Source: Amycolatopsis rubida
GTDB lineage: Bacteria > Actinomycetota > Actinomycetes > Mycobacteriales > Pseudonocardiaceae
DNA length: 64,000 bases
Assembly: GCF_900115345.1 (NCBI RefSeq)
Contig: NZ_FOWC01000014.1
Span: forward strand, 168,464-232,463
Direction: 5' to 3'
Shown: piece after piece, positions 9,760 to 17,970 of the stretch
Layout: the number at the start of each line of letters is the position of its first letter
Numbering within the stretch: the stretch's first letter is position 1
Translations under genes and position numbers: made by a program
The notes under the pieces: generated by a model
What the model saw: only the letters and a program-made list of their open reading frames with translations
Told to the model about the DNA's origin: nothing
Databases searched by the model: none

Positions 9760-10176
9760 CTATGCCGGGATGCTCCACTCCGCACGCACCAATTTTACGA
9801 GCGTCCGCGATCGCTCCGCGCCTACGCCCAAGGCCTTGCGGAGATTCTCGGCAGAGACCGGGCGCTGATACAGCTCACGATGCCGCAGATCCTCATGCCG
9901 AGCCCGCTCCAGCAACTCAGCGTCCACGCTTGCGCCCTCTTCGCCGTCCATGGTGGGCCCGGTCGAGTCAGCAGAAGGGGCGACGCCGACCGGATACGCG
10001 GTGGCTGGCACCGCGGCCAGGGCCTGCAGCAGAGCAGGCCCGACCTCGGACCAGCCGATCAGCAGCAACGGCCCCACCGCATCGAACAACGCTGTCCCCA
10101 GACAATCGGCAACAAGCGGCTCAGCCACGTTCAACGCCAACGTCACCACGCTCGCACCTACCAGCAACAACCGCGC
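9760..10176 (-). pseudogene. DUF2637/SpdB-like mobile-element protein, truncated by IS3 element
   Basis: The visible part is the last hydrophobic stretch (GASVVTLALNVAEPLVA, then FDAVGPLLLIGWSEVGP) and the C-terminal helix-turn-helix-like tail (SAENLRKALGVGAERSRTLV). This is the layout of DUF2637 transmembrane proteins of actinomycete conjugative elements, thought to act in intramycelial spread. The N-terminal membrane helices are missing: the frame is cut exactly where the inverted repeat of the IS at 10177 begins. Confidence 0.7.
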
Positions 10177-10215
10177 TGAGCTTCCCCCCGTTTGGCGGAC
10201 ACCTGCGGTGTGGGG

Positions 10216-11106
10216 TCAGTGATCTTGGTCTGACCGGGTGTGCAGGGCGTCGAAGGTGACGGGGCTGTGCATCCCGATGGCGGAGTGTCTCCGTTTCGGG
10301 TTGTACCAGCATTCTATCCATTCGAATATCGCATTGGCAAGCTGGTCGCGGGTGTCCCACTGTTTCTGGTCGAGGATTTCGAGTTGGAGCGTTCCCCGGA
10401 ACGATTCCATCATCGCGTTGTCGTAGCAGTCGCCGACGGTGCCCACGGAGGCGAGCAGTCCGGCGGCGCGGAGTCGCTGCCCGAATGCCCAGGACGTGTA
10501 TTGCGAGCCGTGGTCGGAATGCAGAATTGTCGCATTGTCATCTGGTTTGCGCCGGATGATGGCCATGCCGAGCGCGTCGGTGACGAGTTCGGTGCGCATG
10601 TGGCCGGCGAGGGACCAGCCGATGATCAGCCGGGAATAGGCGTCCATGACCGCGGCGCAATACAGTTTCCCTTCGGCGGTGGGGTGCTCGGTGATGTCGG
10701 TGATCCACAACCGATCCGGTTCGGTGACAGCGAAGTGGCGGTTGACCAGGTCCGGGGCTGGTTCGGCGGCCGGGTCGCGAATGGTGGTCCAGGCTTGTTT
10801 CCGCCGGTAGAGGCCCTGGATGCCGGCCTCGCGTATGAGCCGCTCGACGCGTTTGCGGTTCACCGGCAGGCCCAAGCCCAGCGTCAATTCGGCGTGTACT
10901 CGCGGTGATCCGTAGGTTTGGCGGGAATCGGCATGGATCTGCTCGATGTGTTTCAGCGGCAGCTCGTTGTCCCGGTCGCGCTCGGGTATCGGCCGATCGC
11001 GCCAGTCGTAATACCCGGAACGGGACACGTTCAGGGCCCGGCAGGCCACCGCGACGTCGATTCCGTCAGCGGCGAGTTCGTGGACCAGCGGGAACGTTAC
11101 TTTGGG
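10216..11106 (-). CDS. IS3-family transposase OrfB (DDE integrase domain)
   Basis: The DDE catalytic core is complete: Asp in RLWITDITEHPT, Asp in ILHSDHGSQYTS, Glu in DNAMMESFRGTL. An HTH_21-like region (HIEQIHADSRQTYGSPRVH) precedes it. There is no RBS; the frame is entered from orfA by -1 slippage at CCCAAAG (complement of 11100-11106), producing an OrfAB fusion, as usual in the IS3 family. The protein appears intact. Confidence 0.88.
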   Translation of the reverse strand, partial: PKVTFPLVHELAADGIDVAVACRALNVSRSGYYDWRDRPIPERDRDNELPLKHIEQIHADSRQTYGSPRVHAELTLGLGLPVNRKRVERLIREAGIQGLYRRKQAWTTIRDPAAEPAPDLVNRHFAVTEPDRLWITDITEHPTAEGKLYCAAVMDAYSRLIIGWSLAGHMRTELVTDALGMAIIRRKPDDNATILHSDHGSQYTSWAFGQRLRAAGLLASVGTVGDCYDNAMMESFRGTLQLEILDQKQWDTRDQLANAIFEWIECWYNPKRRHSAIGMHSPVTFDALHTRSDQDH

Positions 11107-11387
11107 AGGATGTTCTCCCGCGCGAAGTATGCGGCGGCCCGTTTCAGGATCTCGTTTTCCAGTTCGAGCTGCCGGTTTTTGCGGCGCAGCTCGGCCAGTT
11201 CCTTCTTTTCCGCGCTGGAGAGCCGGGTGGCCGAACCGTGCTCGTCGGTGTCGGCCTGGGCCATCCAGTTGCGCAGGCAGGACTCGCTGATGCCCAGATC
11301 TTTCGCCAGCGCGGCGACCGGTTTGTCGCCCAACCGGGCCAGCTCGACGGCACGCTGACGGAACTCAGGCGGGTGTGGTGCAGGCAC
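11097..11387 (-). CDS. IS3-family transposase OrfA (HTH protein)
   Basis: 96 residues from a GTG at 11387. It contains an HTH_Tnp_1 domain (FRQRAVELARLGDKPVAALA then DLGISESCLRNWM) and a leucine-zipper-like coiled coil (ELAELRRKNRQLELENEILK). It ends with a TAA at 11097 that overlaps the slippery heptamer used to read into orfB. It supplies specific binding to the IS ends. Confidence 0.88.
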   Translation of the reverse strand: MPAPHPPEFRQRAVELARLGDKPVAALAKDLGISESCLRNWMAQADTDEHGSATRLSSAEKKELAELRRKNRQLELENEILKRAAAYFARENILPK

Positions 11388-11554
11388 GAGAACATCCTCC
11401 CTGGTGACCGGAGGTCACCTCAGATGAGGTGTCCGGACAACCGGGGGAAGCTCAGACATTTGCGAGCCCGAGGCGAGCCCGAGACCTCCGCCACACGACA
11501 ACACCGGCCGACACACCACGACACCGCAAGCACCTTGCGACCAGACGAAAAGGC

Positions 11555-11598
11555 CCTCTTAACCAGCGGGTTCGGGGTTCGAGTCCCTGATGGCGCAC
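11555..11598 (+). other. Displaced tRNA-Lys(CUU) 3' end: att site of an integrative element
   Basis: CTCTTAACCAGCGGGTTCGG (11557-11576) followed by GGTTCGAGTCCCTGATGGCG is the anticodon-loop-to-acceptor half of an actinobacterial tRNA-Lys(CUU). The 5' half is absent, so this is not a functional tRNA. It lies 40 bp from the 3' end of a tyrosine integrase gene. A tRNA 3' end beside an integrase is the usual att architecture of actinomycete integrative elements. Confidence 0.75.
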
Positions 11599-11637
11599 AG
11601 TCGGAAAGCAAAGCCCACCAACAGTTTCCCTGCAAAT

Positions 11638-13053
11638 TCAGGGTCGCTGTCGGTGGGCTTTGTCGATCTGTGGGTCCGCGCTGGGGCCGCTGTGGGTCCC
11701 ACCCAGAGTCCCGCCGGCACGGATGAAGCGCGGACCGCGTCCGACCGCTCGACGTCGCCCGTGCCGGGTAGACCTAGCACCTGACCTGCAGATCTTCCGT
11801 CCCCGGTCGTAGCCGGCGCGGCGGACCAAGCTCGCGGTTGCCTCCGCGCAGGCCTGAGCCAGCGAGGGGAGCACGCTGGTGTACGTGTCGGCCGTCAGGA
11901 CGATGCTGGCGTGGCCGAGCAGTGCCTGCACGGTCTTCAGGTCGTTGCCTGCGGCCAGGGATAGCGTCGCCGCGCCGTGGCGCAGGTCGTGGAACCGCAC
12001 CGGCGGCAGATCAGCCTTCTCGATCAGCGGCCGGAACGTGTGCGACACGTAACTCGGGCTCCAGTGACTGCCGTTCTCCCGCGCGAACACCCACCCGTCA
12101 GCCGCTCCACCACCCTCGCGGCGCTGCGCAGACCGCAGCCGCACCAGCAGCGCGACCGTGCCCCGATCCAGGGACACCGCGCGGCCGCTGGCCGCGGACT
12201 TCGGCAGACAGATCACCGCCCGACCATCCCGCTCCTGAATCTGATGGGTCACCGTCAACGACGCCCCAACCAGGTCGAGATCACACCAGCGCAAGCCGAG
12301 GACCTCACCACGTCGCAGCCCCGTCAGAGCCGCGACGTGAAACACCGCATGCAACGGATGCGACCCGGCGTGCCGGAGGAACGCGGCCGTCTGCTCGGCC
12401 GTCCAGACCGCCACTGGCGGACGCTCCCCGGTCGCCCGCCACACCGCGACCCGCGCCTCGGTCCACACCACCGCCCGCGGCCGGCGCAGCGATGGCAGCT
12501 CCACCCACCGCGCCGGGTTGCTGGTGATCAACTCACGCCGGATCGCCCCGTTCAGCGCCGCACGCAGCACCTCACGTATCCGCTGCAACGTCGTCGGCGA
12601 CAACGGCCGGACCCGGGCGGCATTCGCTCGCAGCAGGCACGTGAACATCGCCTGCACCCGACCGATCGTCAACTCCCTCAGCGCGACATTCCCGAGGCCG
12701 GGCCTGAGGTAGTCCCGCACGAGCTGGGTATAGATCCTCCGCGTCGCCGGACGAATCCCGTGACGAGTCGCCAACCAGATATCCAGCCACTGCCCCACCG
12801 TCACCAAACTCAGATCAGGCTCGACATCCTCACCCCGCCAATACCGCTGAGCCCGCAACGCCGCCGCCCGCGACGAAAACCCAACACGCCGCAGCCGGCA
12901 CCGCCCGCCATCGCGCTGCCCCGGCAACTCCACCGTGAAATACCAGCTGCCGTGCCCCCGCGCAGCCAGCCGGGGACACCGAGGCCCGTACGGACGCTTT
13001 GTCTCCGGATCGACACACCCACATCGCTTCCACACACCGCGCTCCGCCATCAC
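11638..13053 (-). CDS. int: Tyrosine recombinase/integrase of an integrative element
   Basis: 471 residues. An N-terminal SAM-like core-binding domain (~85-190) is followed by the catalytic domain with every expected residue: Arg in ALTGLRRGEVLGL (~246), His-x-x-Arg in VRFHDLRHGAATLS (~354), His in LLGHAS, and the nucleophile Tyr in TADTYTSVLP (~388). The N-terminal CGCVDPETKRPYGPRCP motif is typical of actinomycete AICE integrases. It should cut and join at the tRNA-Lys att copy 40 bp beyond its stop. The C-terminal ~60 residues are Arg-rich and atypical. No excisionase gene is seen upstream. Confidence 0.9.
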   Translation of the reverse strand: MMAERGVWKRCGCVDPETKRPYGPRCPRLAARGHGSWYFTVELPGQRDGGRCRLRRVGFSSRAAALRAQRYWRGEDVEPDLSLVTVGQWLDIWLATRHGIRPATRRIYTQLVRDYLRPGLGNVALRELTIGRVQAMFTCLLRANAARVRPLSPTTLQRIREVLRAALNGAIRRELITSNPARWVELPSLRRPRAVVWTEARVAVWRATGERPPVAVWTAEQTAAFLRHAGSHPLHAVFHVAALTGLRRGEVLGLRWCDLDLVGASLTVTHQIQERDGRAVICLPKSAASGRAVSLDRGTVALLVRLRSAQRREGGGAADGWVFARENGSHWSPSYVSHTFRPLIEKADLPPVRFHDLRHGAATLSLAAGNDLKTVQALLGHASIVLTADTYTSVLPSLAQACAEATASLVRRAGYDRGRKICRSGARSTRHGRRRAVGRGPRFIRAGGTLGGTHSGPSADPQIDKAHRQRP

Positions 13054-13106
13054 AACTCCCTGCCGCCGACTGTTCCGTCAGATCAGGGTGCGCTCATCTT
13101 GAGCAG

Positions 13107-13546
13107 ATGGAGAAATCCGAGTACTACGGTCCTATGGCCGCACGCCGCAGGGACCCCGACCTTTCGCGACAGTTGCTTGCTCAACTGGAATGGGTTGAAC
13201 TTCATCTCAACAACCAGGCAAGCCTCGCCGGAAGCGACGAGACCGATCCCGGAACCAGCGACTGGTGGGCCAGCGCCACCGTGCGGGTCCTTCCCGACGA
13301 GGACGAAGCTGACGGCATCCAACCTTGGTACAAGGCAGAAGGCACGGCACTCTCGACGAAACGACTCGACGAGGAAAGCAGCGATATCACGATCTTCGAA
13401 GCCACCGGCTTGACCATCGACCTCCAGCACGTCGAGGACGTGCACGACGCACTCGATGCCCGCAGCGAAGACTACGCAAAATTCATCCCGCTCTTCGGCG
13501 GCCGCGACCAGTTCGGATTCGTCACGCTCCAAGACGATCTGGAGGA
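13107..13546 (+). pseudogene. Unknown protein truncated by IS copy A
   Basis: The ATG at 13107 opens about 147 codons of acidic, soluble sequence (ELHLNNQASLAGSDE and IDLQHVEDVHDALDAR) before the frame enters the inverted repeat of the IS at 13547. The last ~23 codons of the open frame are IS sequence. No family recognised. It is the N-terminal part of a longer gene whose remainder is not seen on the far side of the IS. Confidence 0.5.
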
Positions 13547-14730
13547 CCTGCGGGGTTCCAAAAGTCGGTCACCGGCGCTGACCAGTAGTTTTACGCAACC
13601 CGTTGGTATTCGTTGATCAGGCCTCCGAGAAGGCGCTGACGCTTGATTCGTTGAGAGTTGAGGTCTGCCACGGGGTGGGTCGGCCGGGGCGGGCGGAGCT
13701 CGCGGGAACGGTGCGGCCGTCGACCGTTGTAGTGCCGGAGGTATTCGGCGAGCACGGTGTGCAGATGCCGCTCGTTGAGGATCAGCATGTGGTCGGTGAG
13801 TTCGGTTCTGGCTGTGAGCACGAACCGTTCGGCGTAGCAGTTCGCTCGTGGGCAACGTGGCGGGATCTTGACCGTCTTGATGCCCGCGTCGGCCAGGACG
13901 GCATCGAAGGAGGCCGCGAACTGACCAGCCCCGTCACGGTTGAGGAATCTGATCCCCTCGGCTCGATCACCGAGATCCATCATGAGGTTGCGGATCTGCT
14001 GGGTGGTCCAGCCGCTGTCCGGGTTCGTTGTCGTGCCGAGGACGTAGCGGGTGCCGACCTCCAGCACGAAGAACACGTAGATGCGTTTGAGGCTGAATGC
14101 ACAGTCGACGTGGAAGAAGTCGCACGCCAGCATCCCCGAGGCCTGCGTGCGCAGGAACTGCCGCCAGGTCACGTCGGTGTGCCGGGTTGACGCGGGAGGT
14201 ACACGCGCCCGCTTCAGGATCCGCCGGATCGTCGAGGCGCCGACCTGGTGTCCCAGCTTGAGTAGCTCGCCCTGAATCCTCTGGTAGCAGGCGTGGTTCT
14301 CGGTGGCCATCCGTTGAATCAGCCCGGCGATCGTCTTGTCCAGGGGCGGACGCCCGTACCGGTGTGGATAGGTCCACTTCGCGGCTACCAGTCGACGGTG
14401 CCAGCGCAGGATCGTGCCCGGGGTCACCATCCGGTGTGCCCGCAGCGCCTGCGGCAGCAGCCGCACCAGCGCGGCGACCACAGCCCGGTCGGCCCAGTCC
14501 GGGCGAGGTTTCGGGTTCCCTCTGCGCAGCACGGCGACTTCGTGGCGCAGCACCAGTAACTCGACGTCCTTGGAGGCCGACGAGCGGCAGAGCAACACCA
14601 GCAGGCCCACCAGCCGGAGGAAGATCAGATAGAGCAGACGCAGCGCCATGGCTGACGATCATGCCCTCCCCGTCGAATCTGCCCGTTGCCCCAGGTCGGA
14701 TACGTGCACCGACTTCTGGAACCCCGCAGG
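13547..14730 (-). mobile_element. IS copy A (rve-type transposase, ~1.18 kb)
   Basis: First of three related copies (others at 16042 and 44424). The termini are imperfect ~20-bp inverted repeats: CCTGCGGGGTTCCAAAAGTC at the left, and the complement of the right end, CCTGCGGGGTTCCAGAAGTC. It interrupts the gene at 13107 on one side and a LysM protein gene on the other, so flanking DNA has been lost. Confidence 0.85.
13591..14649 (-). CDS. Integrase-core (rve/DDE) transposase, copy A
   Basis: 352 residues. Catalytic residues: Asp in LACDFFHVDC, Asp in RDGAGQFAASF, Glu in NCYAERFVLTART. Relative to copies B and C it is three residues shorter: YVHVLG has become YVLG and HSWGYKRIQ-type has become HACYQRIQ. 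The otherwise conserved RDRAGQF reads RDGAGQF. These changes suggest a decaying copy. Confidence 0.8.
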   Translation of the reverse strand: MALRLLYLIFLRLVGLLVLLCRSSASKDVELLVLRHEVAVLRRGNPKPRPDWADRAVVAALVRLLPQALRAHRMVTPGTILRWHRRLVAAKWTYPHRYGRPPLDKTIAGLIQRMATENHACYQRIQGELLKLGHQVGASTIRRILKRARVPPASTRHTDVTWRQFLRTQASGMLACDFFHVDCAFSLKRIYVFFVLEVGTRYVLGTTTNPDSGWTTQQIRNLMMDLGDRAEGIRFLNRDGAGQFAASFDAVLADAGIKTVKIPPRCPRANCYAERFVLTARTELTDHMLILNERHLHTVLAEYLRHYNGRRPHRSRELRPPRPTHPVADLNSQRIKRQRLLGGLINEYQRVA

Positions 14731-15288
14731 GTCAGCGTCGTCGCGTGCGCCGGGGTGGTACCAGCGGCGGTGCCGGAGTCGGACGGTGATCATCGCGAGG
14801 GTGATCAGGGCAGCCAGTCCGAGGCCGACGAACGCGCCGGTCGGCAGTGCGATACCAGCTCCGGGATGCGCCTCGGGCATGTCGGGCTGTTCTCCTCGAG
14901 GTGCGTGCGGCGGGGCGGGCTGCTCGGCGGAGGTAGCCGGGCCTTCTGGGACAGGCGCGGGTGTCGGGCTGTTCGGTGGCGTCGCGGGCTGCTCTGGTGG
15001 CTGCGCGGGTGGTGGTGTCGCCTGGGCGGGCAGAACGAGGTGCCAGCCGGGCAGGATCTGGTCGGGGTGGCGCAGCGCGCGGCCGTCGGGCTGGTTGCGG
15101 CCGGCGTTGAGGTCGAAGATCGCGTGCCAGGCATCCGGGTCGCCGAGTTCGCGTTCAGCGATGGCCGAGAGCGTGTCGGTGGGCTCGACGGTGACGGTGC
15201 GCCCGCTCGCTGTGGCGATGTCCGCGGGACGAGGCAAGGCGACGGCATCCGGTGGCAACAGCAGCTTCCATCCCGGTATGTCATCCAT
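14731..15288 (-). pseudogene. LysM-domain protein fragment, cut by IS copy A
   Basis: It begins mid-domain with PGWKLLLPPDAVALP, contains a LysM repeat (TVEPTDTLSAIAERELGDPD then HPDQILPGWHLVLP), a Pro-rich linker, and a membrane helix (GAFVGLGLAALITLAMITV) followed by RLRHRR. The frame is then interrupted by IS copy A. LysM-transmembrane proteins of this kind, often with a C-terminal BTAD domain, are common cargo of actinomycete integrative elements. Both ends are missing. Confidence 0.55.
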
Positions 15289-15309
15289 TCGGCACAGCGC
15301 GGTTCGCGC

Positions 15310-15585
15310 ACAGTTGCTTGTGGAGCGCCGTCGACCACCACGCCGAAGCCTTGCGCCTCTACGAAACCGTTGGAAGCCGCTCCTGCCAAGGCATCTCCCT
15401 CAGCTACCTCGGACGCGCCTCCCCGGGCACCACAAGCGAGCAACAACCTGTCTCAGCCGGGCACTCGACATCTACCGACGCATCAAAGCACCATAAGCCA
15501 CCGAGATCGAACGACTGCTGACACGCACACAACCCACGCTGCTCAGCACAGTGAATGAAAACCCGCCATCCGTCAGATAAACTCC
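15310..15585 (+). pseudogene. TPR tail fragment, copy 1
   Basis: Two frames together read HHAEALRLYETVGSRSCQGI, then GHHKRATTCLSRALDIYRRI, then ATEIERLLTRTQPT: the closing tetratricopeptide repeats of an AfsR/NB-ARC-type regulator. At least one frameshift and a TAA (KAP-stop-ATEIE) break it. A close relative lies at 17570. Confidence 0.5.
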
Positions 15586-15596
15586 CAGGTCAAGAA

Positions 15597-15624
15597 GTGT
15601 TCTCCCCGCGCGAGCGGGGGTTGC
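15597..15624 (+). repeat. Solitary palindrome resembling a type I-E CRISPR repeat
   Basis: GTGTTCTCCCCGCGCGAGCG followed by GGGGTTGC resembles the actinobacterial type I-E repeat, with its CCCCGC/GCGGGG stem. Only one copy is present, with no spacer-repeat periodicity and no cas genes in the window. Confidence 0.25.
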
Positions 15625-15639
15625 GAGTGCCGAAAATTG

Positions 15640-15885
15640 CGTCCAAGCAGGTCAAGCCGCATGTTGGTACTCGTGGATGAGTCCGCCGAGTCGGGCTTCT
15701 CGGCGTATGGCGAGGTGTTCGATGCGGTCGAGCTGAAGGGGTTGAGGCCGGGCTCGCAGCGGTGCCGCGGCAGCCAGTGATCGGTGGGTTCGGTGCCGGT
15801 TGTTCGGCAGTAGCCGCAATTCGGCGAAAGCATGAGTGACGGCGAGATATGCGAAGCGAGCGACCATGAGTCGCGATCATGCCTG
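15640..15885 (-). mobile_element. Internally deleted transposase relic (MITE-like)
   Basis: A 71-residue frame (15652-15867) joins the transposase N-terminus (MVARFAYLAVTHAFAELRLL) directly to a transposase C-terminus (RIEHLAIRREARLGGLIHEY then QHAA). The whole DDE core is missing. The ends resemble, but do not match, the three-copy IS, so it derives from a related element. It could only move in trans. Confidence 0.55.
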
Positions 15886-16041
15886 ACGGCGATCATGCCC
15901 GACGGCGATCAGTCACACGCCGATGACCGCTGAACTACATGGACGGAATATTCGGTACGCACAACGGCGACCGAGCCGGGACTCAGTTGCTGATCGAGGT
16001 TCCGCTGCTGCACCGGCGGACGAGATATGCACACGTGACCG

Positions 16042-17233
16042 CCTGTGCGGTTCCAAAAGTCGCTCACCGGCGCTCACCAGCGGCTTTACGCGGCTCGTTC
16101 GTATTCGTTGATCAGGCCCCCGAGAAGTCGCTGTCGCTTGATCCGCTGAGCGTTGAGGTCTGCCGCGGGGTAGGTGGGCCGAGGTGGGCGAAGCTGGCGA
16201 GAACGGTGCGGCCGTCGACCGTTGTAGTGCCGGACGTACTCGGCAAGCACGGCCCGCAGATGCCGCTCGTTGAGGATCAACATACGATCGGCGAGTTCGG
16301 ATCTGGCTGTCAGCACGAACCGCTCGGCGTAGCAGTTGGCCCGTGGACAACGCGGCGGAATCCTTATCGTTTCGATGCCCACGTCCGCCAGGACGGCATC
16401 GAAGGCGGCCGCGAACTGGCCAGCCCGGTCGCGGATGAGAAAGCTGAACTCGTCAACTCGATCGCCGAGCGCCACCACGAGGTTGCGGATCTGCTGCGTG
16501 GTCCATCTACCGTCCGGGTTCGTGGTCGTGCCGAGGACGTGGACGTAGCGGCTGCCGACCTCCAGTACGAAGAACACGCAGATCCGCTTCAGGGTGAACG
16601 CGCAGTCGACGTGGAAGAAGTCGCAGGCCAGCATCGTCGAGGCCTGCGTGCGCAGGAACTGCCGCCAGGACGTGTCGGTGTGCCGGGCCGGCGCTGGAGG
16701 TATACGCGCACGCTTCAGAATCCGCCGTATCGTCGAGGCCCCGACCCGGTGGCCAAGCTTGAGCAGCTCACCCTGGATCCTCTTGTAGCCCCAGCTGTGG
16801 TTTTCTGTGGCCATCCGCTCGATCAGCCCGGCGATACCTTCGTCGACGGGTGGACGCCCGTGCCGGTGTGGATATGTCCACTTCGCGGCTACCAGCCGAC
16901 GGTGCCAGCGCAGGATCGTTCCCGGGGTGACCAGCCGGTGTGTTCGCAGCGTCTTGGGCATCAGCCGGACCAGTGCGGCGAACACAGCCCGGTCGGCCCA
17001 GTCGAGGCGAGGTTTCGGGTTGCTTCGGCGCAGTACGGCGACCTCGTGGCGCAGCACCAGCAACTCGATGTTCTTGGACGCCGACGAACGACCGAACAAC
17101 ACCAACAGACCCAGCAGCCGGAGGAAGATCAGATAGAGCAGACGCAGCGACATGCCCGGCGATCATGCCCTACCCGCCGAAAGAGCAATTGCCGCTGGTC
17201 AGAATGCATGATCAGACTTCTGGAACCCCGCAG
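16042..17233 (-). mobile_element. IS copy B (same family as copies A and C)
   Basis: About 1.19 kb. The left end reads CCTGTGCGGTTCCAAAAGTC; the complement of the right end reads CTGCGGGGTTCCAGAAGTC. Same orientation as copy A, so A and B bracket about 1.3 kb of element remnants as direct repeats. Confidence 0.85.
16086..17153 (-). CDS. Integrase-core (rve/DDE) transposase, copy B
   Basis: 355 residues with complete motifs: LACDFFHVDCAF, IRDRAGQFAAAFD, and Glu in NCYAERFVLTARSEL. The N-terminus (MSLRLLYLIFLRLLGLLVLF) is hydrophobic, as in this transposase group, followed by ELLVLRHEVAVLRR. It appears intact and could supply transposase in trans to copy A. Confidence 0.87.
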   Translation of the reverse strand: MSLRLLYLIFLRLLGLLVLFGRSSASKNIELLVLRHEVAVLRRSNPKPRLDWADRAVFAALVRLMPKTLRTHRLVTPGTILRWHRRLVAAKWTYPHRHGRPPVDEGIAGLIERMATENHSWGYKRIQGELLKLGHRVGASTIRRILKRARIPPAPARHTDTSWRQFLRTQASTMLACDFFHVDCAFTLKRICVFFVLEVGSRYVHVLGTTTNPDGRWTTQQIRNLVVALGDRVDEFSFLIRDRAGQFAAAFDAVLADVGIETIRIPPRCPRANCYAERFVLTARSELADRMLILNERHLRAVLAEYVRHYNGRRPHRSRQLRPPRPTYPAADLNAQRIKRQRLLGGLINEYERAA

Positions 17234-17569
17234 CCCCATTCGTCGAGCGGCTTGCACTGAACGGGCTTCGAGAGCCGGAATAGATTGGCCACGCCTCAGG
17301 ACTCCTTGTTCTGGGTGATGGGTTCAGCAGCCGCGGCCGCCGCGGACAGCTCGGATTCGGCCACCACCAGCGGGCGGACCGAGTTCGTCAAGACTCGTAC
17401 TCCTCCGTCCGACGACGATGGTCGCGGGGCGGCGGCATGCGAGTCCATCTCACGATTCCACACACCGGAACCTCGCCGCTTCGACCTTGGAACAGGCGTG
17501 CCAACGTGGCCTTGGCAAGGGCTGTCACCGACCCCTACCACGCTCACCGCACCGTGGAACCGACGAGTT

Positions 17570-17716
17570 GGCGGTCTCCCGTCCATCGGCCCAGGACATC
17601 TACCGACGCCTCGAAGCACCACAAGCCACCGAGATCCAACGACTACTGAAACGCACACAACCCACAACCCACGCTGCCCAGCACAAATGAATGAGAACCC
17701 GCCGACCGTCAGATTG
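17570..17716 (+). pseudogene. TPR tail fragment, copy 2
   Basis: Reads DIYRRLEAPQATEIQRLLKR then TQPT, nearly the same as copy 1 at 15310, and both are followed by the same GAATGA(A/G)AACCCGCC sequence. Upstream of DIYRR the similarity fades. The two fragments look like remnants of duplicated regulator genes. Confidence 0.5.
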
Positions 17717-17970
17717 TCGGTGACGGCCGCGAACCGGTCGTCGCGCGGCGCGGCGGTGGAGGCCACAGGTCCTCCAGCTCGATGATCAGGTTGCCGGTCT
17801 CGCCGACCAGGGCGGACGGAAGACGCCTCACCGATCGGGCCCCAGCGTTCCCGAACACTTCGCCCGGGCCGGCCCGCTCCTGCAAAACCGGGGAACTCGA
17901 TCGGGTAATCGGCCGGTACGGCAAGATGTCCTGGTCAACCTGACGACGACGGAACGAACCAGGAGTACCG

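Larger units (their letters stand above)
10177..11454 (-). mobile_element. IS3-family insertion sequence (1278 bp)
   Basis: Ends match as inverted repeats: TGAGCTTCCCCCCGTTTGGC at 10177 and the complement of the right end, TGAGCTTCCCCCGGTTGTCC, at 11454, both continuing into GGACACCT. It encodes orfA and orfB with an overlapping -1 frameshift site. No matching target duplication is evident in the flanks, suggesting old insertion or rearrangement. It interrupts the DUF2637 gene. Confidence 0.88.

Noticed and set aside
11555..11598. A complete tRNA-Lys gene
   Set aside because: The D-arm and 5' acceptor strand are missing; only the 3' half is present.
14648..15558. Long rightward frames opposite the LysM fragment
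   Set aside because: They mirror the LysM/Pro-rich gene; Gly/Cys/Arg-rich with no motif apart from the TPR piece near 15450.
15597..15624. A CRISPR array
   Set aside because: One repeat-like unit only, with no spacing and no cas genes.
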